Part shown: in pieces, positions 1-10,830 of the stretch
Position numbering within the stretch: the first letter of the stretch is position 1
How the letters are laid out: each line of letters opens with the position of its first letter
Assembly: GCA_008360975.2 (NCBI GenBank)
Contig: CM039179.1
Coordinates: 57,512,666 to 57,576,665, forward strand
DNA: 64,000 nt
From: Lichenostomus cassidix
Taxonomy: Eukaryota > Chordata > Aves > Passeriformes > Meliphagidae
Direction: 5' to 3'
Notes under the pieces: generated by a model
Seen by the model: the letters and a program-made list of their open reading frames with translations, nothing else
What the model was told of the DNA's origin: nothing
The model's database searches: none
Position numbers and translations under genes: made by a program

Positions 1-659
1 TCATCCCCTGCATGGAATGGGAGCATGGGCTTGGAAATAAACTGAGTCACAAAATTATATGGCGCAGAAAATTAATCTTATGTTACTGATACCTAAATAT
101 TATGTAGTCATTTCACATCACTTAAATGCTAAACATGCCATTTAAGATTCTCATCTTGCTTGTTGACAAAACCAGTCAACAAAGACACATGAGTACCCCT
201 AGAATGCAGTAGAAAGAAATTTATCCTATCTGGCCTAGGCACCTGTGTTCAAAACAGAGGTACTGGAATGAATGAAGCTCTTAATCTTGGTTGCCAATTA
301 AATTAGCTTAGATGAATACATAGTTTCCTTATTGTTTTAGGTGAACTAAAGATAAATGAATCCCAGCATACAATTGAAGTGTAATGGGAACTGGAACATC
401 TTTTTCTTTTCAAACATTTTAATTTCTATCCTTACACCATGATACTCCTTAAAAGTTACATTATGCTAGGGAAGTTTGATTCTCCATTTTTTCTAAGCTA
501 ATAACCTTCTCAAAATACAAGAAATGCCCCCCCCGCCCCCATCTTTTCTGTAGTCCAGGGGTTCAGTAAAAGGAAGGTTCTAGACCACAGCAAAACTGGT
601 CATCTTTCAGATTTTCAACACAGGTTACTGTGTTGGGCACAGAAGGAGGCAATTCCAAA
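1..659. other. AT-rich unique sequence, no gene seen
   Basis: I see no coding frame, repeat family or RNA gene here. The only local feature is a C-rich run at about 527-540 (nine Cs, a G, then five Cs), which is simple low complexity. Confidence 0.6.
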
Positions 660-905
660 ATGTCCAAAGCAGACAAGGCAGAAGGCCAGCTTGGATGGAT
701 AGGGATCTTCTTTTGAAGCTAAGGCAAAAAAAAGAAGGTATATGGCCAGTGAAGCAGGGTCAGGTGACATGGGTGGAATACAAAGATGCTGCTCACCACT
801 GCAGGAAGAAGATTTGTGTGGTCAAAGCTCAATTGAAGTTGAAGCTGGCTAGAAATGTGTGGGACAATAAAAAGATTTACGATAAAATCTCGTGGATGAT
901 CTGAT
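660..905 (+). mobile_element. CR1 LINE ORF2 remnant (linker between endonuclease and reverse transcriptase)
   Basis: An open plus-strand frame of about 80 codons runs from about 660 to a TGA at 902-904. Its translation matches the segment of avian CR1 ORF2 between the endonuclease and reverse transcriptase domains. It has RRPAWM followed by a leucine- and lysine-rich stretch, then KQGQVTW-EYKDA, a cysteine and basic run, KAQLKLKLARNV and DNKK. In active CR1s this protein nicks DNA and copies its own RNA. Only this part survives: no reverse transcriptase motif follows, and the frame ends soon after DNKK. No 3' octamer tail is visible downstream, so this is an internal fragment and not a complete 3' end. 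The methionine at 695 is not a real start, because the matching frame is already open upstream of it. Family assignment is from recognised motif order, not a search. Confidence 0.72.
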
Positions 906-3900
906 ATATTCTTGAATGTGCTACAAGTTTATTACAGAGGAAGGAATAATAGAAAATAATGTTTTAGGTCATATAGTCCACACCCTTGCTAGTACAGTGT
1001 TTCAGTTTTACAGGATTGGGGTGGTTTTTTTCTGTCAGTTTTGCTAACTACAAATCCCTGGTGTTGATTTAATGTTGCTTGTTTAATATGTTTAAATATA
1101 CAGTGTATATGCAAACACATTTAAACAAACATATGGGGGATTTCAGCACCATGAGTTCCTGCTAGTGTATTTGGCAGATCTCTTCTCCTCCTACATTCAG
1201 GCTGTTCTATATAAGGGGCTTAAATCTCTTCCCAGTACAGTAAATTACACCAACATCATCTTGCATTACTGAAATTTAAAGTTCCTCGTTTGGTTTCTCT
1301 TTCAGGTGCAGATGATTTCTCCCTCTAATGTACACATAAAGTGTCTCAGCTCCTCTCCCATGCTTTGTCTCACCTCTTGCCCAACACACAGAGAAATACT
1401 GACTCACCTAACAGATTTTTCAGTTGCCAGAGATTTTTCAAAGCTCTGTTGCCACAGAAATACTCCTTCATTCACCCTGAGTTTTGTGGGTTAATTTAGT
1501 ACCAGCTAAACCTACTTTTCATCTACAGAAATGGTCAGAAACTGAGGTGCCTAGAGAATAAGTGGGTAGCCAGGGAAACCTCTGAGAGGAAGGAGGAGAA
1601 ATGGAGTGAACTCTCTGGAGCAACGCTTTGAAGAGCCAGAAAAACGGTTTTGGATATTGACTGTGAGTTTTCCTCACAGTCATTAGTTCCAAAATGAGGA
1701 GTAGCATCAAGGTATTGCTTCCCTCACAGAAAATTGCCAGGAGTCTCCAGATGTTGTATTAAATGAACATTTCCAAGTTCTCTTTAAAGTGGAGTGTTGA
1801 GATTCAGACACAAAATCTGAAAAGAGCAGATACTGGAGTCAGCTGACCATCTTGAATGACAACTCATGAGCAAAGAGAGCAAGTACTGTGAGACATCTTC
1901 CATTCATACTTATATCAATACACAGAAAAAAAATGTGACAGTCACTCTACAGCCTACTAATTAAGAAAAAACAAAACAACAGAAAAAAACCAGCACGTTC
2001 TTCTTTGTTTATTTAAATCACCCTCTTCAAAGTCAACATGATAAGCAAATGTATGCCATGATGGGTAGAGTTGCACATTCTGAATTGTGATCAGATAAGA
2101 ACACCAACAATTTTTGAAGTGCTAAGAAAATGCATTTAATAAAACATGCTGTGTCACCAAACTAAAGCATAACAGAAAACAAGATTATAAAGGTTAACAG
2201 CTAGAATAGTTTCCATATTTTTAACATTCATTAAAAAAATACACTAAATTCAATTATTTTAGGACATAACTGTTCCACGGATTCCAGTTTGGCTCTGACA
2301 ACATACAACAGTGATATTTTTAGTTCTGATAATGCCCATCAATTAAAATGTACCTGTTCCCTAGCTGGACTTAGAATACTTTATCTTATGAAAAGAACAT
2401 ACAAAATTTTTTTTCACAGTTTAATATAAGTTGTATATCACTGATTAGCAAAAACCTGTGCTTAATTGTGGCTTTGGGCTAGAAAATAGTTTCTAATAAC
2501 TTATTTCATTGGAAATATAAGCACTCAGGCAAAATTAGCCCCCCTTGAAATTTTCACCACTGCATTACTTGGTACTAAAAAGTGTATGTTTACCTTCTCC
2601 TATTCAAACAAATATTGCAATCATTGTCCCTGTTTAAAATATAGATGTAAATTATTGACCCAATTTTATTCTTATTGTAATACCACAGACTGAGAGATAA
2701 GTTTAAAATATGTTTATATGTATGCACATGAATATGTGTTCTTGAAAATATATATATGTATGTGAATGTATCGTGTAAAATCACAAACCGAATAAATGAG
2801 AATTGAATAAATGAGAAACTGAAAATTGCCAGTATTATATTCAGTTGCTGCCTGCTTCCTGAAGATAGTCACCTTGCAATAGAAGGCTAACCAGGTTCCT
2901 CTGCTGTAAACATCTGCTTTTATTAGTTAAGCTCATCAACAGAAGTTAGGTGCAATTAATGTATGCAGCTTTAATGAAACATACAAAACAGCAATTATAG
3001 CCATAATTATAATATAATTAAATTGCAATCACATCATCAGAGCAAGCTACATAAAATTTTTGCCTTGGAAAAAACTCAAAAGAGCATTGTACCCTTTTTT
3101 AACATCTGTATCTACCTCTTTGTAACTTTTTTCCCAAATATAAAGAGAGACAATAGTATCAATTTAACAGGAAAGAACAACAACATACAAAACTTATGTA
3201 GTTTACTTGACAGCCTTGCATGGGTTTTCAGTGCATTTAACTTTTACTGAGAAAAGATCTACCCAAGTGCAGATAGGCTTCTTACATCTGTGGCCTTGTC
3301 AAATTTCATTAGGAAAGCAAGTTGGGGTCTGGTCAACAATGAGGCTGCAGACCTCCAAGGATACATCAGGTGCTGCAGGAAGCAGCATTACAGGTTCCAC
3401 AATAGTCTCTTCAATGTTGATCTCACAACAATGCTTAGTGACACTGTGATCTCTAGGTGGTGACATTGGAGGATATGATGTGATATCTATCATCATTTAC
3501 AGATACCAAACAAGGTATAGCAGTCTTTTATTAGACGAGAAAGAAAAATAAAATTAATTCCAATAGGTCAGTGTGCCTATAGGGTAAGCTGGTTGTTTTT
3601 TCCAGGTGTTTGGGTGACTTAGTCTGTTCTCCTTCCTACCTAGTGACCTGTCCACTCATTCATGTCTTCTTTGTCACTGAAGGTGAAAAAAGAAATAATA
3701 ATATGGCCCATTCCTTTCAAGAACAGGAAATGGGCATTTGTTTTGGTTTTTATGTCCTCCCACCTTGTACAAGGAAAGCAATATTTAAATGGAGATGTTA
3801 TCTTGTGGGTATCTCTCTCATGTACATTGTTTTGGATCTTTTTCATTTGCTAACTAGATGCAGTTAGAAAATGCCTGACAAACTTTTCACTTCTTCAGAA

Positions 3901-4068
3901 CTTGATGTTTTGTAAAAAACAACACACATCAATGTTAGACATCTTTGGTCCCAAGGCTGTCAGGTTATTGCTAAGTCATATATTTTCTCCATAGGTCTGC
4001 TTTGGATATAGAGTGGAAATAAAATCTCATCTATTTTGCCTCATTTATTTCTCTTTTTATTATTTTTC
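906..4068. other. AT-rich unique sequence, no gene seen
   Basis: About 3.2 kb of AT-rich DNA with no recognisable gene or transposon. A 15-bp unit beginning GAATAAATGAGA occurs twice in tandem at 2790-2819. A 65-codon minus-strand frame (3299-3496) has a protein-like composition, but it has no splice context and no family I recognise. A sequence at 1142-1153 matches the left half of the REST/NRSF site only. Confidence 0.6.
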
Positions 4069-4132
4069 CTTTTTTGTTGTTTTTGGTTTTGGTTTTGTTT
4101 GTTTGGTTTGGTTTGTTTTTGTTCTCTCAACT
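4069..4132. repeat. T/G-rich simple repeat (TTTGG/TTTG)n
   Basis: A degenerate run of TTTTGG and TTTG units on the plus strand covers about 60 bp. It is a simple repeat with no other structure. Confidence 0.8.
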
Positions 4133-4759
4133 GACTGCTGAGAGTCACAGAGCCTAGCTTTGAAGGCAATTTTTATTTTAGTTAAACCAGGAAACATAAT
4201 AAATACTAGAGATTTTTATGGTTTTGTACTTTTATTTGAATGAAAGCTATGAGCTAAAACAGGAAGAAAAATCACCTTTGCATAATAAATGTGTGGTTTA
4301 TATTAGGTTTGAAACCCAGAAAATCACCAACTCTTCTATTACTGTCAGTAATTTAAGTATGAAGACAGTTGCAGAAAGTTATAATCCAGGAGAAAATTTC
4401 AGGAAAATGGAGTCTCACAGAACTATTTAAACTTTTTTCCTTAAGTATTCATGTCATAGAGGGTTTTGGTCAAAATACAAGACTAGTAACAGGGTTAAAA
4501 CACTAGGTCGGGACTCATCTTCTGCATTGCTTTTTTTTCACCTTATCCCATTTAACTTCAAAACTTCACTCATAAAACTTGTAGTGCTTGAAGTTCCTTC
4601 CATGTATTAGATTTACATGTGTACAGTTTATAAACCAGGAGCAGCTGCAAACTATTTGCAGTTAAATATGCTGAAAATAGTTTAGGGTTGAGACTGTGAA
4701 CTGATTTGCAGATTAACAATCATTATGGTTTTTTTTAGAGCTTTGGGGGTTTTTTGGGT

Positions 4760-5329
4760 ACCCCAAAGCCTAGAGGGGTTCTCATGCTGGAAGAGTTTGC
4801 TCCTGTAGCACTGTGGCCTTGTGAGGGGACCCACACTGGAGCAGTTAATGAAGAACTGTGGGAAGGACCCACACTGGAGAAGTTCATAGAGTGTTGCCTC
4901 TTGTGGGAGAGACCCCAGACTGGAGCATGTGAAGAGTGTGAGGACTCCTCCCCCTGAGGAGGAAAGAGCAGCAGAGACAATGTGTGATGTACTGACCACA
5001 GACCCTATTCCCCATCCCTCTAGGCCACTATGATGGAAGGAGGTAGAGAAAATCCCATGTGATGTTGAGCCTGGGAACAAGGAAGAGTTGGGTGGAAGGT
5101 GTTTTAAGATTTGGTTTTATTTCTCACTATCCTACTCTGATTTGATTGGTAATAAATTAAACTAATATACCCAAGTCAATTCCTTTTTGCATGTGATGGT
5201 AATTGGTGAGTGATTTCTCCCTGTCCTTTTCCCATGAGACTCTTGGATTTTTTTTCCTCCCCTGTCAAGTTGAGGAGGCGAGTGGCTTTAGTGGGCATCT
5301 GTCATATAGCCAAGATCATCTCACAACTG
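4760..5329 (+). mobile_element. Long avian LTR-type retroelement repeat, middle and 3' part (copy A)
   Basis: This segment has the anatomy I associate with a common avian LTR-type repeat. GC-richer, internally repetitive units come first, built around 'CACACTGGAGCAGTT' and 'AAGTTCAT' with spacings of tens of bases. A run around 4935-4985 follows, containing GTGAGGACTCCTCCCCCTGA. Next comes the stretch ending in GGTAATAAATTAAACTAAT (5149-5167), with an AATAAA polyadenylation-like signal, and then a T/C-rich 3' part ending near TCACAACTG. The 3' half aligns by eye with the copy at 9540-10392. The 5' boundary is uncertain and no target duplication was found, so it is old or truncated. An open minus-strand frame of 132 codons overlapping it is a by-product of the repeat. 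I suspect an ERVL-type LTR, but I cannot name the family. Confidence 0.62.
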
Positions 5330-6144
5330 TAGTTTTTATTGCTCTCTGTAAGTCCACTTTTTTTTTAGTCTCTTTACATGCAAATCTGTACTACTGAATC
5401 CTTCATTCACCTGAACAAAACTTATTATTTTGATACAAATCTCTGTGTAGCCAACATTTTCTCTGTGACATCTCAAAATTGTAAAGATATTCTCATTGTG
5501 AATGGATCATTTAAATACTACAGCAAAACATTAAAGAAGCATGAAGCAGTGAGCTAACGATGATTGCTGATTTTTCCCTAAACAGCATCTTACTATTGTA
5601 GTTGCATTTTACCTTGTTATTTATTCATAACTGAATTACCAAAGATATTAAATGAAAGTGAGAAGTAAAATTGATATCTAGTCACACGAGGAAATATCTC
5701 TAACTACCAGTGACCCCTGTGATTTTATCATCTTTGATTCATGGATCTTACCTGTGAAAATTATGAGTTACCCTCATCCCAAAGCTGTCTTTTAAATAAT
5801 GCAGAAAATGTTTTCAAGCTTGTAGTTTCTTTGACTTAAGAATATCCTGTAAAAGGAGTACAAAGCACGTGCTCTCTAAACAAACAAAACCAGAATGTTC
5901 TTCTTCAGTCTGCAAATAGGAAACTAAGGCAATGAGGATTTAACTGTCTTTTTTGCAAAGTAATGCATACCAACCCCCTTTAAGGTGTCTTGACACCCTA
6001 TATGATCTGCTCAGTCTCTTGTTCTCCTAGTGCTTACAGACTGTAAAAAAATACTTCAGGTTTTTGAAGGTGCCTAAATATAATACATTTCATAAGTGAT
6101 TTTCAGAAAAAATATTATAAAATAAAACTGAAAATAAGTAGTTT
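5330..6144. other. AT-rich unique sequence, no gene seen
   Basis: I see no gene, RNA or identifiable repeat between the LTR-type repeat and the next CR1 end. Confidence 0.6.
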
Positions 6145-6362
6145 TAGATTAGATACTAGGAAAAAATTCTTTACTGAGAAGTTGGTGAGGCACTGGCACA
6201 GGTTGTTCAGAGTTGTGGATGCCCCATCCCTGGAAGTGTTCAAGGCCAGGCTGGATTGTCTAGGGAAAGGTGTCCCTGAACACGTCAGGAAGGTTAGAAC
6301 TAGACAATCTTTAAGATTGCTTCCAACTCAAGTCATTCTACAATTCTAAAATTCTATGATCC
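6145..6362 (+). mobile_element. CR1 LINE, 5'-truncated 3' end
   Basis: The segment contains the well-known CR1 3' region. GATTAGATACTAGG is followed by GTGGATGCCCCATCCCTGG and TTCAAGGCCAGGCTGGAT. Then come the AATCTTTAAGATTGCTTCCAACTCA motif, written here as AATCTTTAAGATTGC plus TTCCAACTCA, and a terminal ATTCTA-type octamer tail ending near 6360. Only the last 220 bp of the element remain, the usual outcome of incomplete reverse transcription in CR1. No coding sequence is retained. Point differences from the typical CR1 end, for example in the tail octamers, show that it is an old copy. Confidence 0.9.
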
Positions 6363-7856
6363 TATTAAGTTTATTTACAAGATGAATTTAGATGTGATTT
6401 AGAAGCTCACACTAGAATCACTTCTTCAAAACAGTGATAAATGATCCTTGCAAATGCTTTCTATATGAAGGCAAAATGAATAATTTCAAAATGCACATCA
6501 GTGAGTTGGTGCATGCCAATTTCTTACAGGACCTTATATCTGAAGATTTTTTTTTGGGAAGGGTCTTTCTGTTATCATCAGCAACCAACTATTAATAGAG
6601 ACCAACCACTAAAGCAAAAATTCATAAATGTGCACAGGATGTTGCTGACTGTTCAATAAAATCAGCATTTCACATGTGGTGTCTATATAATTCACTGTTA
6701 ATCCAAAATGTTTTGTGAAGCGTTCATCTTAAAAGCAGAGTATAAATACCAATGAAGTCACAACAGCAAATGCTGAATAATCCCAATTTCAGAATAAAAG
6801 AAGAGAAAGTAGCAGAAGAAAGTAGTGTTAGAGTAAGATGGCATTAAGTTTATTTTCTATTTAGTTACATAGTTTTATCACAGGTTAGACAATTCTAATG
6901 ATACCTTTTAATTCTTCAAACAATTTTTCAACAGTGCAAGATTCCTTGCCTGTTTCAAGATACTATTTCATGAAGAAAGTCTGATATCCTAAAACTTTTC
7001 TGCCAGGAATCAATGAGTGGGTTTACACTTGTTCTAGAAGAAAATAATGTATTCCCAAAGTAGGAACATAGAAGGAGAAAAAAGGCATTAAAATAGAAAG
7101 AGCAATAAACAAATGCTCTTCTATAATATACTCAATTAGATAAAAAAAATTCTGCATACAATGTGTATGCAGGTTTGATGTTGATTTCTGGTCTTGAAAA
7201 TGTAGGCTATGATGTACCCCTATACTAGACTTTGGGGATGACTTTTAGAAAATAAACTTTTCTCATGTCTTGCAAAATCCTTTTTTGATGTTTTTGCCCT
7301 CAATTTGTGAGCATTTCAACTTTTATTCAACCCATAACACTACTTGTTTTGCTGAACATTACTATGTAGTACTATCCAGTGCACCCTGGGGTATGTCTTG
7401 TGGTTTTCTCTGTGACTTGAGAAGGACAGAGCAGTACCAATGTCTCATGTCACACCTACCCAGCAGGTCTATATGAATTCTTCTGATATCCTAGGACATC
7501 TCATACAGTACTGAATAGGTGCCTGAATTGGGAGAAGTGCATCAGCCTTTACTGTTTTTCACAATTTTCATTGACAGACAATACAACTTGTGTTGGTTAG
7601 CCATGGGTTGGTGGAGCAGAATAAATTTTTTCGCTGTGTATCAATTTCTTCACTCACTGGATAGACGGCAGAGAGGAGGTCCTGAATATCATAGACACAT
7701 ACAGACTGAATTCCCTCACATTTTCAGGGGAATTTTCCCTTGTTTGTTTGTTTGTTTAATTCTGCTAATCTCATTTTCCAGAATCAAAAATAGCAGGATT
7801 CTAGAGCATTTATTTGCTCTTCCAGGCAACATTACAGTCACATTTTCCAGCATGGG
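6363..7856. other. AT-rich unique sequence, no gene seen
   Basis: No gene or identified repeat. An 8-bp-arm inverted repeat (CTGCATAC / GTATGCAG, 5-nt loop) lies at 7152-7172. A (TTTG)n run lies at 7739-7757. A 113-codon frame (7519-7860) matches no family I know and runs into the neighbouring LTR. Confidence 0.55.
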
Positions 7857-8398
7857 GTGATGATGTATCACGGGCTGGGGGGGCTGCACAGGGTGGCTCC
7901 CCCCCGGTCCGGGGTCCCTGGTCCATGTAATCCCACCGGATCTGGGGCGCCCAGCCCCCGAGGTTCTGCAGCATGGCGTCAGTCTCCAAACCATGTCAAT
8001 TCAAGCAGGAATATAGTGAGACAAAGAAAAGAACTGGACTCCATCTCTGTTCTGGCAGGGAGGTTTATTTGGGGTACAGGGGAAAAGGGTCACAGGGAAA
8101 GGAGAAGGGGAGGGAAGCAGGAATGGGATAGGGGCTGCCAGCCCAGTGATGCCAGACCTCTCCCAGATCCAGGCTCTGCCTTTTAAGGGGAAGGAGAGGG
8201 GGCAGGGGCTGGCTCTCTCTGATCCAGTCCCAGGAGGACGAAGGGAAGACTGGCAGGAGGGTTACACACCAATAGGTTTTCAGATACAGCAGAGCATATT
8301 TTAAAATGAACCAATAGTATACAGACCAGAGGGACAAAGGAGCACATGGAATCTGAAGATTGCATTACTACAGGGTGAAATCTCCTCAGCATATTTCA
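7857..8398 (-). mobile_element. Endogenous retrovirus LTR (GC-rich, minus strand)
   Basis: Read on the minus strand this has LTR anatomy. It begins with TGAAATATGCTGAGGAG at 8398. An AT-rich then C-rich U3 follows, with a TATA-like CCTTAAAAGG at 8188-8179. A polyadenylation signal AATAAA (8069-8064) lies about 115 bp further on, followed by a GT/T-rich stretch. The minus-strand 3' end (7857-7975) is unusually rich in G, C and CpG and holds a G-quadruplex-compatible run on the plus strand at 7872-7893. I could not find a matching target duplication: the right flank is CCTAGC and the left flank does not repeat it. One boundary may therefore be wrong, or internal leader sequence may be included. 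No gag, pol or env frame flanks it, so it is a solo or fragmentary LTR. The family is unknown; the class (ERVK- or ERV1-like) cannot be decided here. Confidence 0.68.
7872..7893 (+). other. G-quadruplex-compatible motif inside the LTR
   Basis: Four G-runs of three or more with loops CT, G (within the 7-G run) and CTGCACA satisfy the G3+N1-7 pattern. It lies in the CpG-rich end of the minus-strand LTR. Confidence 0.55.
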
Positions 8399-9143
8399 CC
8401 TAGCTTTCTGTGCGTTCTGAACACCCTTCTGCTGCCTAATTTTCTCTTTTAATGCAATAATTTCCTTTCAATATAAAGGAAATTATAAGAAGAAATTCAC
8501 AGACTCAAACCTCTCTGAGGACTGTAATAGTCTCACAGCAGATGCTGACCTCTTTTCCCTGCAAGGCCTAGGGCAAGTACCTGGTGTTAGGTGAAATTTG
8601 TTTATGACCCAGGGTTCCTTTTTCTGTTGCTTACAATTTCATGTCCTCATATGTGAAACTTCTCATTCTTCTGCACAAGAACAAATCTTAAATAATCTAA
8701 TGTAATATAATGGATATCAGGAAAAAATATAAGGCTTTTCTACCTAGAATTTGAATTCTGCATTGGTTACTCGATTTCCTTCATTAAAAAGGTACAGAGA
8801 AGTCTTTTGCCATCAGAATTAAAGAATGCTAAGAAAAGAAGCACTCAGTAATATCCTTAATTTGTAAGAAAAGAATCACTCAGGAATCTCCTTAATTTGT
8901 AGACACACTGGGCAATGATTTGGGTTTCACTGTGGACTATTGGTAGAAAATTAATAAAGTAATATATACTTAATCTCTACCACAACACACACACTCAATA
9001 AGAAAGAGATTAATTTTGCCATGTTGTTTTTCAAGTGTTACATAGTCTTTATATGCAATAAGCAGCAATCTTTTTTTCCCATACAAAAACCTCCAGTATT
9101 ATTATAATGTATGTGCTCATTTAGCAAAATAATACTAATTTTT
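8399..9143. other. AT-rich sequence with one tandem duplication
   Basis: No gene. The notable feature is the 35-bp tandem duplication at 8831-8900, listed separately. Confidence 0.6.
8831..8900. repeat. Two-copy 35-bp tandem duplication
   Basis: 8831-8865 and 8866-8900 are the same 35-bp unit (starting AAGAAAAGAA and ending CCTTAATTTGT), directly abutting, with three mismatches by eye. This looks like a single slippage or duplication event that has since diverged slightly. Confidence 0.92.
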
Positions 9144-10392
9144 AAAAAAAGAAGATAGAGGTGAGGAGGTACTCCAGGTGCCAGAGCAGAGTCTCTCTTT
9201 GCAATCTTTTGACAAAACCATGTTGAAGCAGGTTGTTCCTTTTGCAGTACATGAAGAACTGTGATGGAGCAGATTGTAACCTGTGGAGGCCCCACATCAG
9301 AGCTGGTGGATAGATCCTGAAGAAACCTAAAGCACAGAGACCCCACACCAGACCAGGGAGAAAGTCAGGAGAGGGAGCTGCAGACAGGAGCTGTTATATG
9401 GATTGATCACAGGGCTATATCCCTATCCCCCTGCACTGCTCTCTGTGGGGGTGAAGGAGTAAAGCTGAGCTTCAGGAAAAGTGCAAAGAGTGGTGCTTTT
9501 GTTTTAATTTTATCTTTGTTCCTTACCATAAGACTCTTTTGATTGGCAATAAATTGATTTCCTCCAAGTCGTGGAATCATAGAATAACAGAACCATGGGA
9601 TAATTTTGGTTGAAAGGTACCTTAAAATCATCTAATTCCAAACCCCTTGCCATGGGCAGGATCACATTCTACTAAAGCTTCTCAGAGCCACATCCAAACT
9701 GGCCATGAACACTTTCAGGGAACAACTTCTCTTGACAGCTACTTGCTCCACTGCCTCACTGTCCTCACAGCAATGAATTTCTTCCTATAATATCCGATCT
9801 AAACCTATTCTCTATCTGTTTATGCCATTCTCCCTAGTCCTATAACTACATGACCTTGTAAAAACTCCCTCTCTGCAGTCTTGTAGGCCCCCTTTAGGTG
9901 CTGGAAAGCTGCTGTAAGGTCTGGAGTATTTTCTTCCCTGGGCTGAGCAACCCCAACTCTCTCAGTCTCTCTTTACAGAGCTGCTCCAACCTTCTGATGA
10001 TCTCTGTGACCCTCCTCCAGACGTGCTCCAGCAGATCCCCATCCTTCTTATACCAAGATCTCCAGGGATGGATGCAGCATACTGGGTAAGGTCTCACAAA
10101 AGCAGAGCAAAGGGACAAAATCCCCTCCCTCCACTGGCTGGCCACAGTGCTTTTGATGCAGCTTTTTGATGGTTGGCTTTCTGGGCTGTGAGCACACATT
10201 ACTGGGCCACACAAAGTTTTTTGACTTTTTTCTGTCAAGTCTGTTTTGCCTACTATGGTAACTGATGAATGATTTCTCTTTCTTTATACTGGTCCACAAA
10301 AATTTTCACCTTATTTTCTCCCCCTGTCCTGTGTGGGAGGGGCAGTGAGAGAAGAGTTGACTGGCAGCCAGCCAAGGTCAACCTGCCATACA
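9144..10392 (+). mobile_element. Long avian LTR-type repeat (copy B), split by a CR1
   Basis: The two parts, 9144-9570 and 10236-10392, form one element interrupted by a CR1. The left part opens with GAGGTGAGGAGGTACTCCAG. It continues with degenerate units (CATGTTGAAGCAGG, ATGGAGCAGATTG, ACCCCACACCAGACCAGG) and ends with GATTGGCAATAAATTGATTT just before the insertion. The right part resumes with CTGTTTTGCC, then AACTGATGAATGATTTCTC and a terminal CAGCCAGCCAAGGTCAACC. The same order (AATAAATT, CAAGTC, then GGTAATTGGTGAGTGATTTC) is uninterrupted in the copy at 4760-5329, which supports the reconstruction. There is no coding capacity. Boundaries are approximate. I suspect ERVL-type LTR ancestry, family not named. 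Confidence 0.65.
9571..10235 (-). mobile_element. CR1 LINE, 5'-truncated, minus strand, nested in LTR-type repeat
   Basis: On the minus strand the element ends with ATTCTATGATTCCAC (9585-9571), the CR1 3' octamer end. Going upstream on that strand it carries standard CR1 3' sequences, seen on the plus strand as CTTGCCATGGGCAGGATCAC, GCCCCCTTTAGGTGCTGGAA, TCTCAGTCTCTCTTTACAGA and GACCCTCCTCCAGACGTGCT. The copy is about 665 bp long and 5'-truncated near 10235. It is flanked by CAAGTC at 9565-9570 and again at 10236-10241, a 6-bp target duplication in the host repeat. This region encodes the tail of ORF2 in intact CR1s, but no long matching frame survives. Being nested, it is younger than copy B. 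Confidence 0.92.
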
Positions 10393-10830
10393 GATTGTGA
10401 GAACTGGATGAGGATGTTAAGGACTTTAGAACAGCCACCTCCTCCAGCAGGACTCCTGCCCTGGACTTCTGTCCAGTGCCCTGTGGTCTCTGCTCAGGCA
10501 GAGCGATGCAGCTGTCACTTTCCTGTTTTTAACTTCAGCCAGTAGCAAAGCTGAGTACACATCCCAGAGACACAGGAACAGACACACAGAGGGCACAGAC
10601 ACAAACAATCATGGAGAAGGTTGCAGCAGCTCCCAGATTCAGGACTCACAGCAGACACAAGTACACAGGGACACATCCCCTCCTCCTCCTGGGCAGGAAG
10701 AGGCAGCAGGCAGTGCAACACACACCCCACAAGGTTCACAAGCACACACACACTGGCAGAGACCCTGAACACCAGCATGGCCCATCCTGCACCTCTGCTC
10801 GGATCCTGTTATCCTGGAATGATATGCTGT
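10393..10830. other. GC- and CA-rich segment of unknown identity
   Basis: This segment is clearly richer in G+C than its surroundings. It contains many CACA-type stretches (CACACACACACTGG, CACACCCCACAAGG, GACACACAGAGGGCACAGACAC in part). It directly follows the 3' end of copy B. It could be an internal piece of a retroelement or a decayed minisatellite; I recognise no family. A cysteine-rich minus-strand frame here (10515-10778) is explained by the CA/TG-rich composition. Confidence 0.4.

Noticed and set aside
1142..1153. REST/NRSF site
   Set aside because: Only the left half (TTCAGCACCATG) matches; the right half is absent.
3299..3496. 65-codon minus frame with protein-like composition
   Set aside because: No splice sites, no recognised family and a length expected by chance.
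4682..5080. 132-codon minus-strand frame
   Set aside because: It lies antisense over the LTR-type repeat copy A, and its repeated motifs mirror the repeat units.
7851..8404. Target duplication around the minus-strand LTR
   Set aside because: The right flank CCTAGC is not repeated on the left, so the boundaries remain approximate.
10515..10778. Cysteine-rich 87-codon minus frame resembling a secreted peptide
   Set aside because: Cysteine and valine content follows from the CA/TG-rich composition; there is no signal-peptide logic or splice context.
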